DNA from: a virus
Direction: 5' to 3' (one strand)
IMG/VR virus record: IMGVR_UViG_3300027971_000255
Location: 1-21,247 of that record
Length of the DNA stretch: 21,247 nucleotides
Below are positions 7,601 through 14,475 of this stretch, piece after piece. The first letter of the stretch is position 1. Every line of letters begins with the position of its first letter. Made by a program: the position numbers and the translations under genes. Under the pieces are notes generated by a model. It was not told the DNA's origin, did no database searches, and saw only the letters and a program-made list of their open reading frames with translations.

Positions 7601-9150
7601 CTTGGGCGATGGCTAGGGTGAATAAGTTTCTCAAGATGGCTGGTGGCGGTGAAGTCAAAGACTCCTACCGCCAAGCAGACGGCGATTTGTTAGAGGAAAT
7701 ATGTAGCGAGAAAACCGAGTTCGTTGCAGGCAGGGATTGTGGACAAGATGATGGCGGTACTTTCGGGCCAGATAATAAGTGTGCTGTTGGCTATGGGAGA
7801 CCACCACTCAAGGGAGGCTATACTCCAACCAGACCCGGAGGGAAATTCCCCAAAGATTATAAAAGGCCAACCCAACAAGACGGCAAAGGCAAGAAACCAC
7901 TTCCTCCAAAACCACCAGCACCAAAGCCACCCCTGCCACCACCGCCCCCGCCACTCCCTGCTGGAACAAAAAAGCCAACAGAAGAAAAGCCAACCATAAA
8001 ATCTAAATTCCCAAATGCGACCAAGGCATATGACAGCAAAGAGAGAGCATCGCTAGACCCAGTTATTAAAGAAAATCAAAAAGAATTTGATTCGATTAGA
8101 GAAAATATAATTAAAGAGACAGCAAATGCACAGAAAGAATTAGTATCCGCAGAAAGCAAATACCAAGAAATACAACAAAATCTAAAGGAAACTCAACTTA
8201 AAATTTCAAATCTAGTCGAAACACGAGACAAGCCCGGTGTAGATGCCAAAAGTTATGCCGAGGCCAAGTCACAGCTAGAGCAAGAGTTTAATAAAAGACA
8301 AGCCTTAAAAGAGGAATTGCAAAGGCCAGAAAAACTTATGCAAGAGGCAAGGCAAAAAGTTAGGGAAATTGGGCTTAATGCCATTCGCAAGGATATGCTA
8401 GATATAAACAAACAAGACGGATTTACCCCAGAACAATTAAGCAAGGCCACAGAAGAATTAAAACAAAAACAACAAGTGGCAATAGCAACAGACAAAAGAT
8501 CAATAAGAGAAAGCAAGGGCGATCTTGCAACAAAAACAAGAGAAAAAGGACAAGATGTTTTAAGATCAATCTTCAATCCCAGCATACACTCCGAATCGCT
8601 TTCAAAACCAATAAAATATTCAGGAACAAGCAGAGAATATTCAGATGGACAAACAATAGAATTTATTGATGGGACGAGAGCTGGGGCATTAAATGGAATA
8701 GTAATTAATAAAAATACAACCTTAAAGACAATACTTCACGAATACGGACATCAAGTTGAAAACGGAAGCCCAGAGGCACACGACTTGTGTTCTGACTTCC
8801 TTAAAAAAAGAACTAAAGGAGAAAAGATTGAAAGATTCCAAAGGGTTTTTAGGGGGTATGGGTTTGGAAAGAGTGAGCAAGGATCGCCAGACGATTTTGA
8901 AAAATCTTTTAAGGCTGTATTTCCAGAAAGAGAATCAAAAAAAGCCGCTTATTATGCCGGAAAGGTATATCGAGAGACAACTGTTGGGGCAAGCTCCAAG
9001 TCATTGGCAAGCACAGAGGTTTATTCTATGGGGCTAGAATTACTGCATCACAACCCAGTTAAGTTTGCTCAAGCCGACCCAGAGTGGTTTGATCTTGTGT
9101 CTGGGATTGCAACTGGTAGGCTACTCAAGAAGACAAGAGGACTTAAATAA
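4675..9150 (+). CDS. Giant multi-domain portal protein with C-terminal metallopeptidase-like domain
   Basis: Residues 1 to about 490 are a lambda gpB-type portal, the dodecameric DNA gate. Examples of the fit are the NYDRVELMKRARDLAEN stretch near the N terminus and the GIPYSFAVDPSAMSGPTARLE region. The usual length is about 500-550 residues; here the frame runs uninterrupted to 1491. After a Pro/Thr-rich linker come, in order: a helical domain (about 620-740) with HEVDKKG at 708; a Cys-rich domain with C815xxC818 through C864; a basic domain (about 923-1005) starting KHPARKAPT and ending ADGDLL; a short GRDCGQDDGG-type motif region (about 1019-1043); a polyproline hinge (about 1075-1096); a coiled coil (about 1123-1222); and an HExxH domain (H1355, E1356, H1359, with a candidate third ligand E1448 in STEVYSMG). 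It starts at a GTG overlapping the gpW-like stop. The extra domains are probably virion-internal cargo; that is inference. The part after about 8000 is clearly more AT-rich. Confidence 0.85.
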   Translation: MKKAQLNLIDKAVAFLNPQGAVNRMIARQKLVNFSYDAVKYTRERKGPSSLSGAEDYRSNYDRVELMKRARDLAENVGLVRSILMKFASHTAANISYQARTENPEVNTEVEAYWAEWWDKCDISTRHTGSTLMQVAMMSMLRDGDFLFVLVRDKDGNLKIQGIEADRVGDPFKVYTSLDLIGGIHIDRDTGAPSAYDIYNRSIGDFYTYQATIPASQAFHLFDPLRIDQYRGISAFHTAINDCTDIYDIVNFEKMAARVASSQSAVVRRNNNNASDLSTLTNDENVNGDTIKLEAIESGKISYLEPGEDIVFPDGPSRPSGAFAEFHKILLRNICLGLGIPYSFAVDPSAMSGPTARLEMQQAGRTFRRYQKLLDDKVLRPIKNIVIADGVARGLIENNVGTRTTKGIFNFGANVSIDLGRESASAISEFKTGLRTAADIYAERGQDFESAMRQRAIEAKLVKDLAGEYEVSADTISDIAAEGLTRDSQKAQATPTEGEQTPAGQPSDEDMLGGASLNGAQVASLINVINAVAMGAVSKEGAVSIITAAFPTISPDQARAIVAGVNIGTTIPTTKEEKQQIAKDQEGDSSGGSTPPAPEPTMPPTAPTATSQKKSSLEILESLDPASIKMLIEGMMGGIELAKYDGIDFTPPEGARDAAKRALDVRETKPPSQRGMTPVGLARARDLINGVKMSPDTIKRMKAFFDRHEVDKKGSTFAEQGKGWQAWNGWGGDAGYSWARKVVGQMESRDKKELAEPETCPLPTQDIKTNLANRQTAVDDANYGPANPNEPNEDYWKAKADEFQGDVDTAKKMLCGNCAAFNQTSKLLNCIKGGIGIDADEVAVAGDLGYCEIFDFKCAAKRTCDAWIVGGPITDKKEELARPVSQTPAPPKERIKGSKENPEGTASTRSKAGDIEISEQNEEALKNKIAEFKDKHPARKAPTIGALKKVFRRGAGAFSTSFRPTITGGKPNSRNAWAMARVNKFLKMAGGGEVKDSYRQADGDLLEEICSEKTEFVAGRDCGQDDGGTFGPDNKCAVGYGRPPLKGGYTPTRPGGKFPKDYKRPTQQDGKGKKPLPPKPPAPKPPLPPPPPPLPAGTKKPTEEKPTIKSKFPNATKAYDSKERASLDPVIKENQKEFDSIRENIIKETANAQKELVSAESKYQEIQQNLKETQLKISNLVETRDKPGVDAKSYAEAKSQLEQEFNKRQALKEELQRPEKLMQEARQKVREIGLNAIRKDMLDINKQDGFTPEQLSKATEELKQKQQVAIATDKRSIRESKGDLATKTREKGQDVLRSIFNPSIHSESLSKPIKYSGTSREYSDGQTIEFIDGTRAGALNGIVINKNTTLKTILHEYGHQVENGSPEAHDLCSDFLKKRTKGEKIERFQRVFRGYGFGKSEQGSPDDFEKSFKAVFPERESKKAAYYAGKVYRETTVGASSKSLASTEVYSMGLELLHHNPVKFAQADPEWFDLVSGIATGRLLKKTRGLK

Positions 9151-9158
9151 GGCATTCT

Positions 9159-9407
9159 ATGACTAAAATTACAATTTCTTTTTTAGGGGAAAACATCTCA
9201 ATCATCATAGATGATGGAGAGATTTCAATAAACACGAAAAACAAGGCTGTTTTAGAGCTAATAGAATCCATATATTCTGACCTATTGGCATCATACAGCC
9301 CCGCAGACGGCTCTCTAGGCGGCAATCTAGCACAAGAACTGGTCAAAGTTGGGGCAAAAATTATAGAAGTCGCCGAGCCATCTATGGAAGAAGACCTAGT
9401 TTATTAG
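9159..9407 (+). CDS. Small hypothetical protein (82 aa)
   Basis: An 82-residue acidic protein with no recognised family. It starts with beta-like strands (KITISFLGENISIIIDDGEISI) and continues as a helix (AVLELIESIYSDLLASY), then a Gly-rich turn and a second helix. It starts 8 nt after the portal stop, with only a weak AAGG-like ribosome site, and shares the AT-rich composition of the portal C terminus. It may therefore have arrived with the portal extension. Lying between portal and protease, it could be a head accessory protein. The overall pattern is too plain to assign more. Confidence 0.6.
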   Translation: MTKITISFLGENISIIIDDGEISINTKNKAVLELIESIYSDLLASYSPADGSLGGNLAQELVKVGAKIIEVAEPSMEEDLVY

Positions 9408-9432
9408 GTGCTTTTGACATATAGAAAGCCTT

Positions 9433-10527
9433 ATGCCCCTGCCCCTACCTTCCGCAGACGAATCCGAACAAGACTTTGTATCCCGCTTTATGGGTGACGA
9501 AGAGGCAGTATCCAAGTTCCCAGATGAAACTCAGAGGGCGGCGGTTGCCTATTCTACTTACAGGGATGAGGAGATGGAGGAAATGGAGCTAGGCGGGGTG
9601 AGCATTTTGGAGGTGGGAGAGGCTAAAGGACACGACCTTTTTGTGGATAAAACAAGCCTAGAGACTGCCCTCAAACTTATGCAAGAGGCTAAAAATGGCA
9701 CTAAGGCAAAGATGAATCATGGCTCTGGATTGGAGGCCGTCGTAGGTTTTTTAAGGAATCCCCGCATCGATGGAGACAAGCTGGTGGCCGACCTTCGCTT
9801 ACTACGCAACTCCCCCCACTACGGCCTAATCAAAGAGATGGCATCCGAAGCCCCCGACCAGTTCGGCGTTTCCCTAGCCTTTGTGAACGAATCCGAAACC
9901 ATCGAAGGCAAGGATTACATTCGCCCCCAGAGCATCGCCTCTGCTGATTTAGTTTCCAGCCCAGCCGCCACAAACGGATTGTTTGAGGAGATGGTGAAGT
10001 TTATGGAAAAACTCGGTTATGTGCAGGGAGGCAAGACCATCCCAGCCGTAGCCAAAGAAGCCGTGGAGGAAGCTCCATTTGACAAAAAGGACAAAACAAA
10101 TATGGAAAACAATTATATGAAAGATATCGAGGACATCAAGGTTCGCCTAGCGGCCATTGAAGATTCGATGAAACCCAAGAACGAAAAGATGGCCGAAGCC
10201 CCTGTAGACGAGCAAGCTGTTGCCAAAGAAGATAAGGCAGTTGCCGAGGGTGCAAAAGCCGAAGGCGAATCTGTTGATGAGGAAAAGCAAGAGGAGATGA
10301 GCGAAGTCGTGAAGAAAGTTCTGACCGAGTTCGGCATTAAGCCCATCCCCGCCTCTCCTTCAATCGAAGTTCCTTCCCAGAAAAAGGAAGAACCCAAAAC
10401 TTTTGAAGCTCTCGTGGCCGCCCATAGCGACTACGGAACAAGCAAGCTCAAGGCAATGAAAGCCGTGATGCTCTCTAACCCAACCGAATACACCGAGGCT
10501 CTGTCTCGTGGTATTACCAAACTCTAA
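9433..10527 (+). CDS. Prohead protease with C-terminal scaffold region
   Basis: A 364-residue protein. The N terminus (about 1-45; SEQDFVSRFM, KFPDETQRAAVAYS) is a short module I recognise from other phage prohead proteases. The following domain (about 55-190) is protease-like: H96 in KMNHGSG, S147 in FGVSLAF and D172 in SADLVSSPAAT give a plausible His/Ser/Asp set, as in assembly-type serine proteases. From about 200 to 364 the protein is rich in Glu, Lys and Ala with helical stretches, and it ends in a small helical domain (LSNPTEYTEALSRGITKL). This is typical of a scaffolding core that is degraded after capsid assembly. The position matches lambda C/Nu3, between portal and capsid. An internal start at 10102 may give free scaffold. 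The exact peptidase family is unsure. Confidence 0.8.
   Translation: MPLPLPSADESEQDFVSRFMGDEEAVSKFPDETQRAAVAYSTYRDEEMEEMELGGVSILEVGEAKGHDLFVDKTSLETALKLMQEAKNGTKAKMNHGSGLEAVVGFLRNPRIDGDKLVADLRLLRNSPHYGLIKEMASEAPDQFGVSLAFVNESETIEGKDYIRPQSIASADLVSSPAATNGLFEEMVKFMEKLGYVQGGKTIPAVAKEAVEEAPFDKKDKTNMENNYMKDIEDIKVRLAAIEDSMKPKNEKMAEAPVDEQAVAKEDKAVAEGAKAEGESVDEEKQEEMSEVVKKVLTEFGIKPIPASPSIEVPSQKKEEPKTFEALVAAHSDYGTSKLKAMKAVMLSNPTEYTEALSRGITKL
10102..10527 (+). CDS. Possible nested scaffold product from an internal start
   Basis: An in-frame ATG at 10102 inside the protease gene would give a 141-residue acidic helical protein (MENNYMKDIEDIKVRLAAIE...), exactly the scaffold-like part. It follows an AAAAAGG stretch (10085-10090) and a TTGACA at 10079-10084. 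In lambda, Nu3 scaffold is made the same way within gene C. A second in-frame ATG lies at 10117. The spacing of the Shine-Dalgarno-like element is long, so this is an inference. Confidence 0.35.
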   Translation: MENNYMKDIEDIKVRLAAIEDSMKPKNEKMAEAPVDEQAVAKEDKAVAEGAKAEGESVDEEKQEEMSEVVKKVLTEFGIKPIPASPSIEVPSQKKEEPKTFEALVAAHSDYGTSKLKAMKAVMLSNPTEYTEALSRGITKL

Positions 10528-10545
10528 AAAGAAAGATTAAATAAA

Positions 10546-10905
10546 ATGGCTACAAATATTGACGGTGGTGCAGTTCGCACCTTTAACTTTGCTTCAGCGA
10601 TCTCGGCTTACCGATTCGTTGAGGTTCATACGGATGGCACGGCTCGTGCGGCTGTTTCCGGTTCTGCTCGTTGCGTTGGCTCTACCATCAGCGATGTGGC
10701 GGCTGGCGACAACGGTGCAGTTAAGCTGTTCTACCCAACCTTTTTCGCAACTTCCGAGTATGGAATCACCGCTGGTAACCTCGTTGCTACGACTGGTTCT
10801 GGCCTCGTAACCACGGCGGCGGCTAATCTCGGCGTTGTTGGCGTTGCTCTCGAAACTGCTCTTGCTGATGCAGTAATCGAAGTTGCAGTTCCCTTAACCC
10901 AGTAA
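10546..10905 (+). CDS. Head decoration protein
   Basis: A 119-residue protein rich in Ala, Gly, Val and Thr, with an alternating beta pattern and almost no charged residues, directly upstream of the major capsid gene. This is the lambda gpD slot. Small beta-rich capsid decoration proteins here stabilise the expanded shell from outside. Segments such as RFVEVHTDGTAR, CVGSTISDVAAGD and GVVGVALETA resemble the beta-barrel repeats of decoration proteins annotated next to lambda-type capsids. The ribosome site is a weak AAAGA run within an A-rich leader. An alternative role as an adaptor is less likely from the order. Confidence 0.7.
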   Translation: MATNIDGGAVRTFNFASAISAYRFVEVHTDGTARAAVSGSARCVGSTISDVAAGDNGAVKLFYPTFFATSEYGITAGNLVATTGSGLVTTAAANLGVVGVALETALADAVIEVAVPLTQ

Positions 10906-10934
10906 TTTAACCAACCAAGAAAGAATATAAATAT

Positions 10935-11900
10935 ATGGCATATGTAAGCGGTGGAACGACTATTCGGGCAGATCTAAACCAAGCGTTGATCGAAGCCCCT
11001 CAAGCCGATGTCGGTTTGATTGGAGCGAATTTGCTCCCTTTGCAGAATGTTGATGCAAAGGCTGGAACATACCTCAAAGTTCAATTAGCTGGTGGAGAAT
11101 TGCTCTCCAACAATGCACTCGCTCGTGAAAGTGGTTCTAGCTACAGCCGAGGGATTCGTTCCTTCGCCTCTGCAAACTACGCAACGAACGAGGTAGGACT
11201 TGAGGAACTCGTACCGGATGATAGTGCAAAAGATTTGAATAGGTTTTTTGCATATGAGGCCGAAACTGCGAAGTTCTTGCTTCGTCAGTTGAAGCTCTCC
11301 CACGAGAAGCGGGTGGCCGATCTTCTCTGGAACGCAACGACTCCCTTCACAATCGCTGACCAGACTCGTGCAGTTGCCTATACGCAAGCGTTAGTTGCAA
11401 CAGTCGATGTGGCTCGTGATGTGGCGGCGGCCAAGTTGGCTCTTGCCCAATACGGCTATGAGTCCAACTGCGTTGCGATGTCTGCCAATGTGTTTGAGTT
11501 AATCAGACGCTCCACCCTTCTCCAAAATCAGTTCTTCGGAGTTGTCTCGAATACTGGTGCTCGTTTGCTCTCTGAACAAGAGATTGCGGCGGCTCTGGGA
11601 GTTCAGAATCTCCTTGTTGGTCGTGCGGCTTATAATACCGCTGGCAAGAACAAGACCTACTCTGGTTCGTTCATCGTTCCGGACACCAAGATCATCGTTG
11701 GTCAAGTGTCTGGTGGTGAGTTCACCGCTGGTGGAATCGGACGCACCTTGGTCTGGTCGGGTGACTCGGCTGGTGGTTTCGTCTCTGAAAGCTATCGTGA
11801 CGAATCTCGCCGTAGCCAAGTGTTGCGTGTGCGTATGAACACCGACGAGGTCGTGATTGACCCGAATGCGGCGGTTCGTATCACCACAAACTTCGCCTAA
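10935..11900 (+). CDS. Major capsid protein (HK97 fold, lambda gpE type)
   Basis: A 321-residue shell protein. The N-terminal part (ALIEAPQADVGLIGANLLPLQNV) and the region RGIRSFASANYATNEVGLEE are typical of capsid proteins of the gpE-like group. A P-domain-like helix (ARDVAAAKLALAQYGYESN) is followed by VAMSANVFELIRR, then LSEQEIAAALGVQNLLVGRAAYN, a pattern I know from phage capsids of the HK97 fold. The C-terminal YRDESRRSQVLRVRMNTDEVVIDPNAAVRI stretch is the usual beta end. Codon use is GC-richer and smoother than in neighbours, consistent with high expression. The gene is followed by a strong terminator, as expected for a highly expressed capsid gene. An AAGAAAG ribosome site precedes the ATG. 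Confidence 0.9.
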   Translation: MAYVSGGTTIRADLNQALIEAPQADVGLIGANLLPLQNVDAKAGTYLKVQLAGGELLSNNALARESGSSYSRGIRSFASANYATNEVGLEELVPDDSAKDLNRFFAYEAETAKFLLRQLKLSHEKRVADLLWNATTPFTIADQTRAVAYTQALVATVDVARDVAAAKLALAQYGYESNCVAMSANVFELIRRSTLLQNQFFGVVSNTGARLLSEQEIAAALGVQNLLVGRAAYNTAGKNKTYSGSFIVPDTKIIVGQVSGGEFTAGGIGRTLVWSGDSAGGFVSESYRDESRRSQVLRVRMNTDEVVIDPNAAVRITTNFA

Positions 11901-11926
11901 AGAATTGTTGGTTGTTTCATAGGAAT

Positions 11927-11963
11927 GGGGGGAGGGCGAAAGCTCTCCCCCCTTTTCTTTTTT
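11927..11963 (+). terminator. Rho-independent terminator after the capsid gene
   Basis: An 11-bp stem (GGGGGGAGGGC paired with GCTCTCCCCCC, one G-U pair) closed by a GAAA tetraloop at 11938-11941, followed at once by TTTTCTTTTTT. It lies 26 nt after the capsid stop. It should end or strongly reduce transcription into the downstream sugar cassette, leaving read-through or another promoter to supply the tail genes. Confidence 0.92.
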
Positions 11964-12003
11964 GACATCCTTATGAGCTAAAATCCTCAACTCCGAAATC
12001 CCC

Positions 12004-13656
12004 TTGAAATATCCTATCTCCACCTATTTAATTGCTGGCAATGAAGAAGAATACATTGGCAGATGTTTGGAAAGTTTCAAACCCATTTCAGCGGAGCTTG
12101 TTGTCTGCATCGCTAGGGGGAATCTTGTCCCAGACAAAACAGAAGAAATTGCCAAAGGTCTGGGTGCGAAAATCGTTCACTACCAGAATCAAAGAACTGA
12201 TTGGCCTCACATAGACGATTTTGCAACCGCAAGGAACACGGCTCTTGGTGCGTGTTCAAATGAATGGTGTTTATGGGTCGATGCTGACGATATAATGGCC
12301 GAGGATGGGGCGAAGGTTGTCGAAGAAGCTATTGACCTTGCCGTTGAGAAAGACGCTCACCTCGTAGCGTTAAAGTACAATGTGGACAACGCCGGACTCA
12401 TTCCCCTCCGAGAAGAAATCTCAAAGAGGGGAACTTGCCATTGGAAGAACCGAGTCCACGAAATGCTTGTTACTAAAGAGCCAAACAAAACTATTGGGCT
12501 AGATAAGATTTTCAGAATCCACAAACCTAACGGCTATAAGGCCAAAAGTGCGGAAAGGAACTTCAACATCCTAGCCGACACGCTTTCCACCGCCCCAAAC
12601 GCCCTTTACTACCAAGCTCAAGAATACTTCTTATCGAATCAGATGGACAAGTGTATTGAGTCCAGCTTGCGAGCCTTAACCTTTTCAGAGCTAGAAGATA
12701 CGCTTCGCTATGATGTGCTTTGCAATCTTGGCCGATGCGTTCCAGACAATGAGAGGCTTTCTTATCTAGGGCAAGCAGTAGCCCTGCAACCAGACCGCCG
12801 AGAGGCTTATTTTTATATAGCGAATCATTGGGCGGGGAAGGGCAACTGGATAAAGACCTACGGCTCGGCAAGGGCTTGTATGACTTTGCATAGACCAAAA
12901 ACCCACTACTGGAATCTTGTCGAGGCAATCTACAACTGGCAAGCGATGGACTTATATGAGACGGCCTCGGTGTGTGTGGGAGAGGCTAGCGAAGCTGAAA
13001 AGATTAAGAAGATGCGACCAGCCCCTAAGATCAGCATTATCCACGCCACCAAAGGAAGGCCACAAGTCGCTTGGCAAAGACGCTGGCAATGGCTTTCCCT
13101 AGCCCAAAAGCCCCTAGAGGTTGAATGGTTGTTTATGGTCGATCACGATGAGGCCGTCGACTACACCCCCCACCAAGCCATTAGGTGCAATCCCGGAGGC
13201 ATCGTCAACGCTTGGAACGCAGGGGCAAAGTTAGCCAAGGGGGACATTATCATTCAAATGAGCGATGATTGGACACCACCCCGCCATTGGGATGCCCTAA
13301 TTTCGACCGCTATGGGGGATACAGCGGAGGAGAAAGTGTTGGCAGTATCAGATGGCCTCCGAACCGATAAACTGCTTTGTATGGCGATTCTGACGCAATC
13401 TAGGCTCAAGAAACAGGGGGAGATGTTCTGCCCAGAATATCAAGAATCCGATGGCATATATTCCGACAACGAGGTGACCGACCGAGCTTATGAGGATAGG
13501 GTAATAGTTGAGGCTAGACATATCCAATTCAAACACGAGAATCCGATGTTCACCGGAGGCAACCCCGATGACCTACTTAAAAACCACAATAAACCCGAAC
13601 ACTACCAAAGGGGGAAAGCAATCTATGAAAAACGCAAAGCAAATAATTGGATGTAG
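12004..13656 (+). CDS. Two-domain glycosyltransferase (GT2-TPR-GT2)
   Basis: A 550-residue protein with two GT-A folds. The N-terminal GT2 domain (about 1-190) begins ISTYLIAGNEEEYIGRCLES and has the metal-binding motif WVDADD (D93, D95, D96), then CHWKNRVHE. Residues about 196-330 are helical repeats of TPR type (NALYYQAQEYFLSN, AVALQPDRREAYFYIANHW). A second GT2-like domain begins at PKISIIHATKGRP (341-353) and has GGIVNAWNAGAKLAKGD followed by IIIQMSDD (D421/D422). It probably adds two sugars or polymerises a short glycan; the acceptor is unknown. The TTG start is used because the fold begins at once and no upstream ATG is open. No clear Shine-Dalgarno sequence is seen. It is the first gene of the accessory cassette, after the capsid terminator. 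Confidence 0.8.
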   Translation: MKYPISTYLIAGNEEEYIGRCLESFKPISAELVVCIARGNLVPDKTEEIAKGLGAKIVHYQNQRTDWPHIDDFATARNTALGACSNEWCLWVDADDIMAEDGAKVVEEAIDLAVEKDAHLVALKYNVDNAGLIPLREEISKRGTCHWKNRVHEMLVTKEPNKTIGLDKIFRIHKPNGYKAKSAERNFNILADTLSTAPNALYYQAQEYFLSNQMDKCIESSLRALTFSELEDTLRYDVLCNLGRCVPDNERLSYLGQAVALQPDRREAYFYIANHWAGKGNWIKTYGSARACMTLHRPKTHYWNLVEAIYNWQAMDLYETASVCVGEASEAEKIKKMRPAPKISIIHATKGRPQVAWQRRWQWLSLAQKPLEVEWLFMVDHDEAVDYTPHQAIRCNPGGIVNAWNAGAKLAKGDIIIQMSDDWTPPRHWDALISTAMGDTAEEKVLAVSDGLRTDKLLCMAILTQSRLKKQGEMFCPEYQESDGIYSDNEVTDRAYEDRVIVEARHIQFKHENPMFTGGNPDDLLKNHNKPEHYQRGKAIYEKRKANNWM

Positions 13657-13879
13657 GAAAGCAAAAAAGGGGGAAGATACCAAGGGGCTTGGTATGATTA
13701 AATTCGGGAAGTCTCGCCCCGACCCCACCAAGTATGTGAAGGTTGATATTACCTATGACGAAAAAGCAGAGAAAGATTTGTATGAGTGCGGGATGATTGC
13801 GTTAAAGCACGACAAGGAAGCAGTCATTCAATATGTGATCGTGAAGGCTCTTACTGGATACGCAAAGTGCAAGAAATAA
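13625..13879 (+). CDS. Small hypothetical protein (84 aa)
   Basis: An 84-residue basic protein starting inside the end of the glycosyltransferase gene. I chose the ATG at 13625 rather than further upstream because a purine-rich AAAGGGGGAAAG lies just before it and the earlier part of the frame is only a shadow of the glycosyltransferase. The product has an N-terminal Lys-rich stretch, then KYVKVDITYDEKAEKDLYECGMIAL and a helical end with VIQYVIVKALTGYAKC. No family is recognised. The strand-helix pattern could form a small adaptor. It is likely co-translated with the methyltransferase that follows. Confidence 0.6.
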   Translation: MKNAKQIIGCRKAKKGEDTKGLGMIKFGKSRPDPTKYVKVDITYDEKAEKDLYECGMIALKHDKEAVIQYVIVKALTGYAKCKK

Positions 13880-14475
13880 GCATCCACGACCCCTTCGGCC
13901 AAGCCCTTGCAAAATATAGCGAGGGACTAGAAGTAGGGCTAGAGATCGGGGGAGGAACTGGGGACGGCTCGACTCAATGTATTAGGACGAAAAGACTATT
14001 CAGCATCGAGAACCACCCCGATCGCATCGGAAGGCATTCGATGAATCTATCTGCAAGGGGAGGCGTTGCTATCAATGGAACGGCAACCCTATCAAAGCTC
14101 TGGATGAACAAGAACGACATCGAGGAATTTTATCGAACCATCAAAACAAACCTAAACCAATACCCGCTCGAAACAGTTCTGGGTTGGCATAATGTCTGCC
14201 TAGAAACCGCCTTTCCATATTCAACCAACGCCATAGAGGATATTCACTTTGAACATAATGTAGATTTTAACTTTGTTCTAATTGATGGCTCGCCTTTTTC
14301 GGGTGAGGCAGAGTTGCGTTGCGTCCGTCCCTTCCTAGCAGAGAAAGCAATCATCGCATTGGACGATGTGAACGACATTAAGAATTTGGCGAACTATAAC
14401 AAGCTCAAGGGATTTGCCAAACTGCTTTGGGAAGATTGGTCGGTTCGTAATGGTGCGGCCATCTTTGAGCTATGA
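13867..14475 (+). CDS. SAM-dependent methyltransferase (class I, MT24-like)
   Basis: About 203 residues from the GTG at 13867. The fold signature is clear: motif I GLEIGGGTGDG (about 24-34), FNFVLIDGSPFSGEAE (about 134-149) and AIIALDDVND (about 161-170), the pattern of Methyltransf_24-type enzymes. These transfer methyl groups to sugars or other small acceptors. The frame is open 81 nt further upstream, but that part is the other-frame image of the preceding gene, so a start at or near 13867 fits better; the Shine-Dalgarno sequence is weak. The end overlaps the next gene as ATGA. Flanking glycosyltransferases suggest that it caps or decorates a glycan. Acceptor unknown. Confidence 0.75.
   Translation: MQEISIHDPFGQALAKYSEGLEVGLEIGGGTGDGSTQCIRTKRLFSIENHPDRIGRHSMNLSARGGVAINGTATLSKLWMNKNDIEEFYRTIKTNLNQYPLETVLGWHNVCLETAFPYSTNAIEDIHFEHNVDFNFVLIDGSPFSGEAELRCVRPFLAEKAIIALDDVNDIKNLANYNKLKGFAKLLWEDWSVRNGAAIFEL

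Noticed and set aside
7056-7658. Minus-strand open frame of 200 codons in the portal C-terminal part
   Set aside because: Shadow of the portal frame; no recognisable protein pattern or ribosome site.
11962-11984. TTGACA ... TAAAAT as a sigma-70 promoter after the capsid terminator
   Set aside because: The spacer is only 11 nt, far from the 16-18 nt needed.
11499-12023. Minus-strand open frame over the capsid end and terminator
   Set aside because: It runs through the terminator hairpin and the reverse of the capsid gene and has no domain.
13786-13866. Upstream start for the MT24-like methyltransferase
   Set aside because: This part is the other-frame image of the preceding gene and lacks conserved content. 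The fold begins after about 13880.
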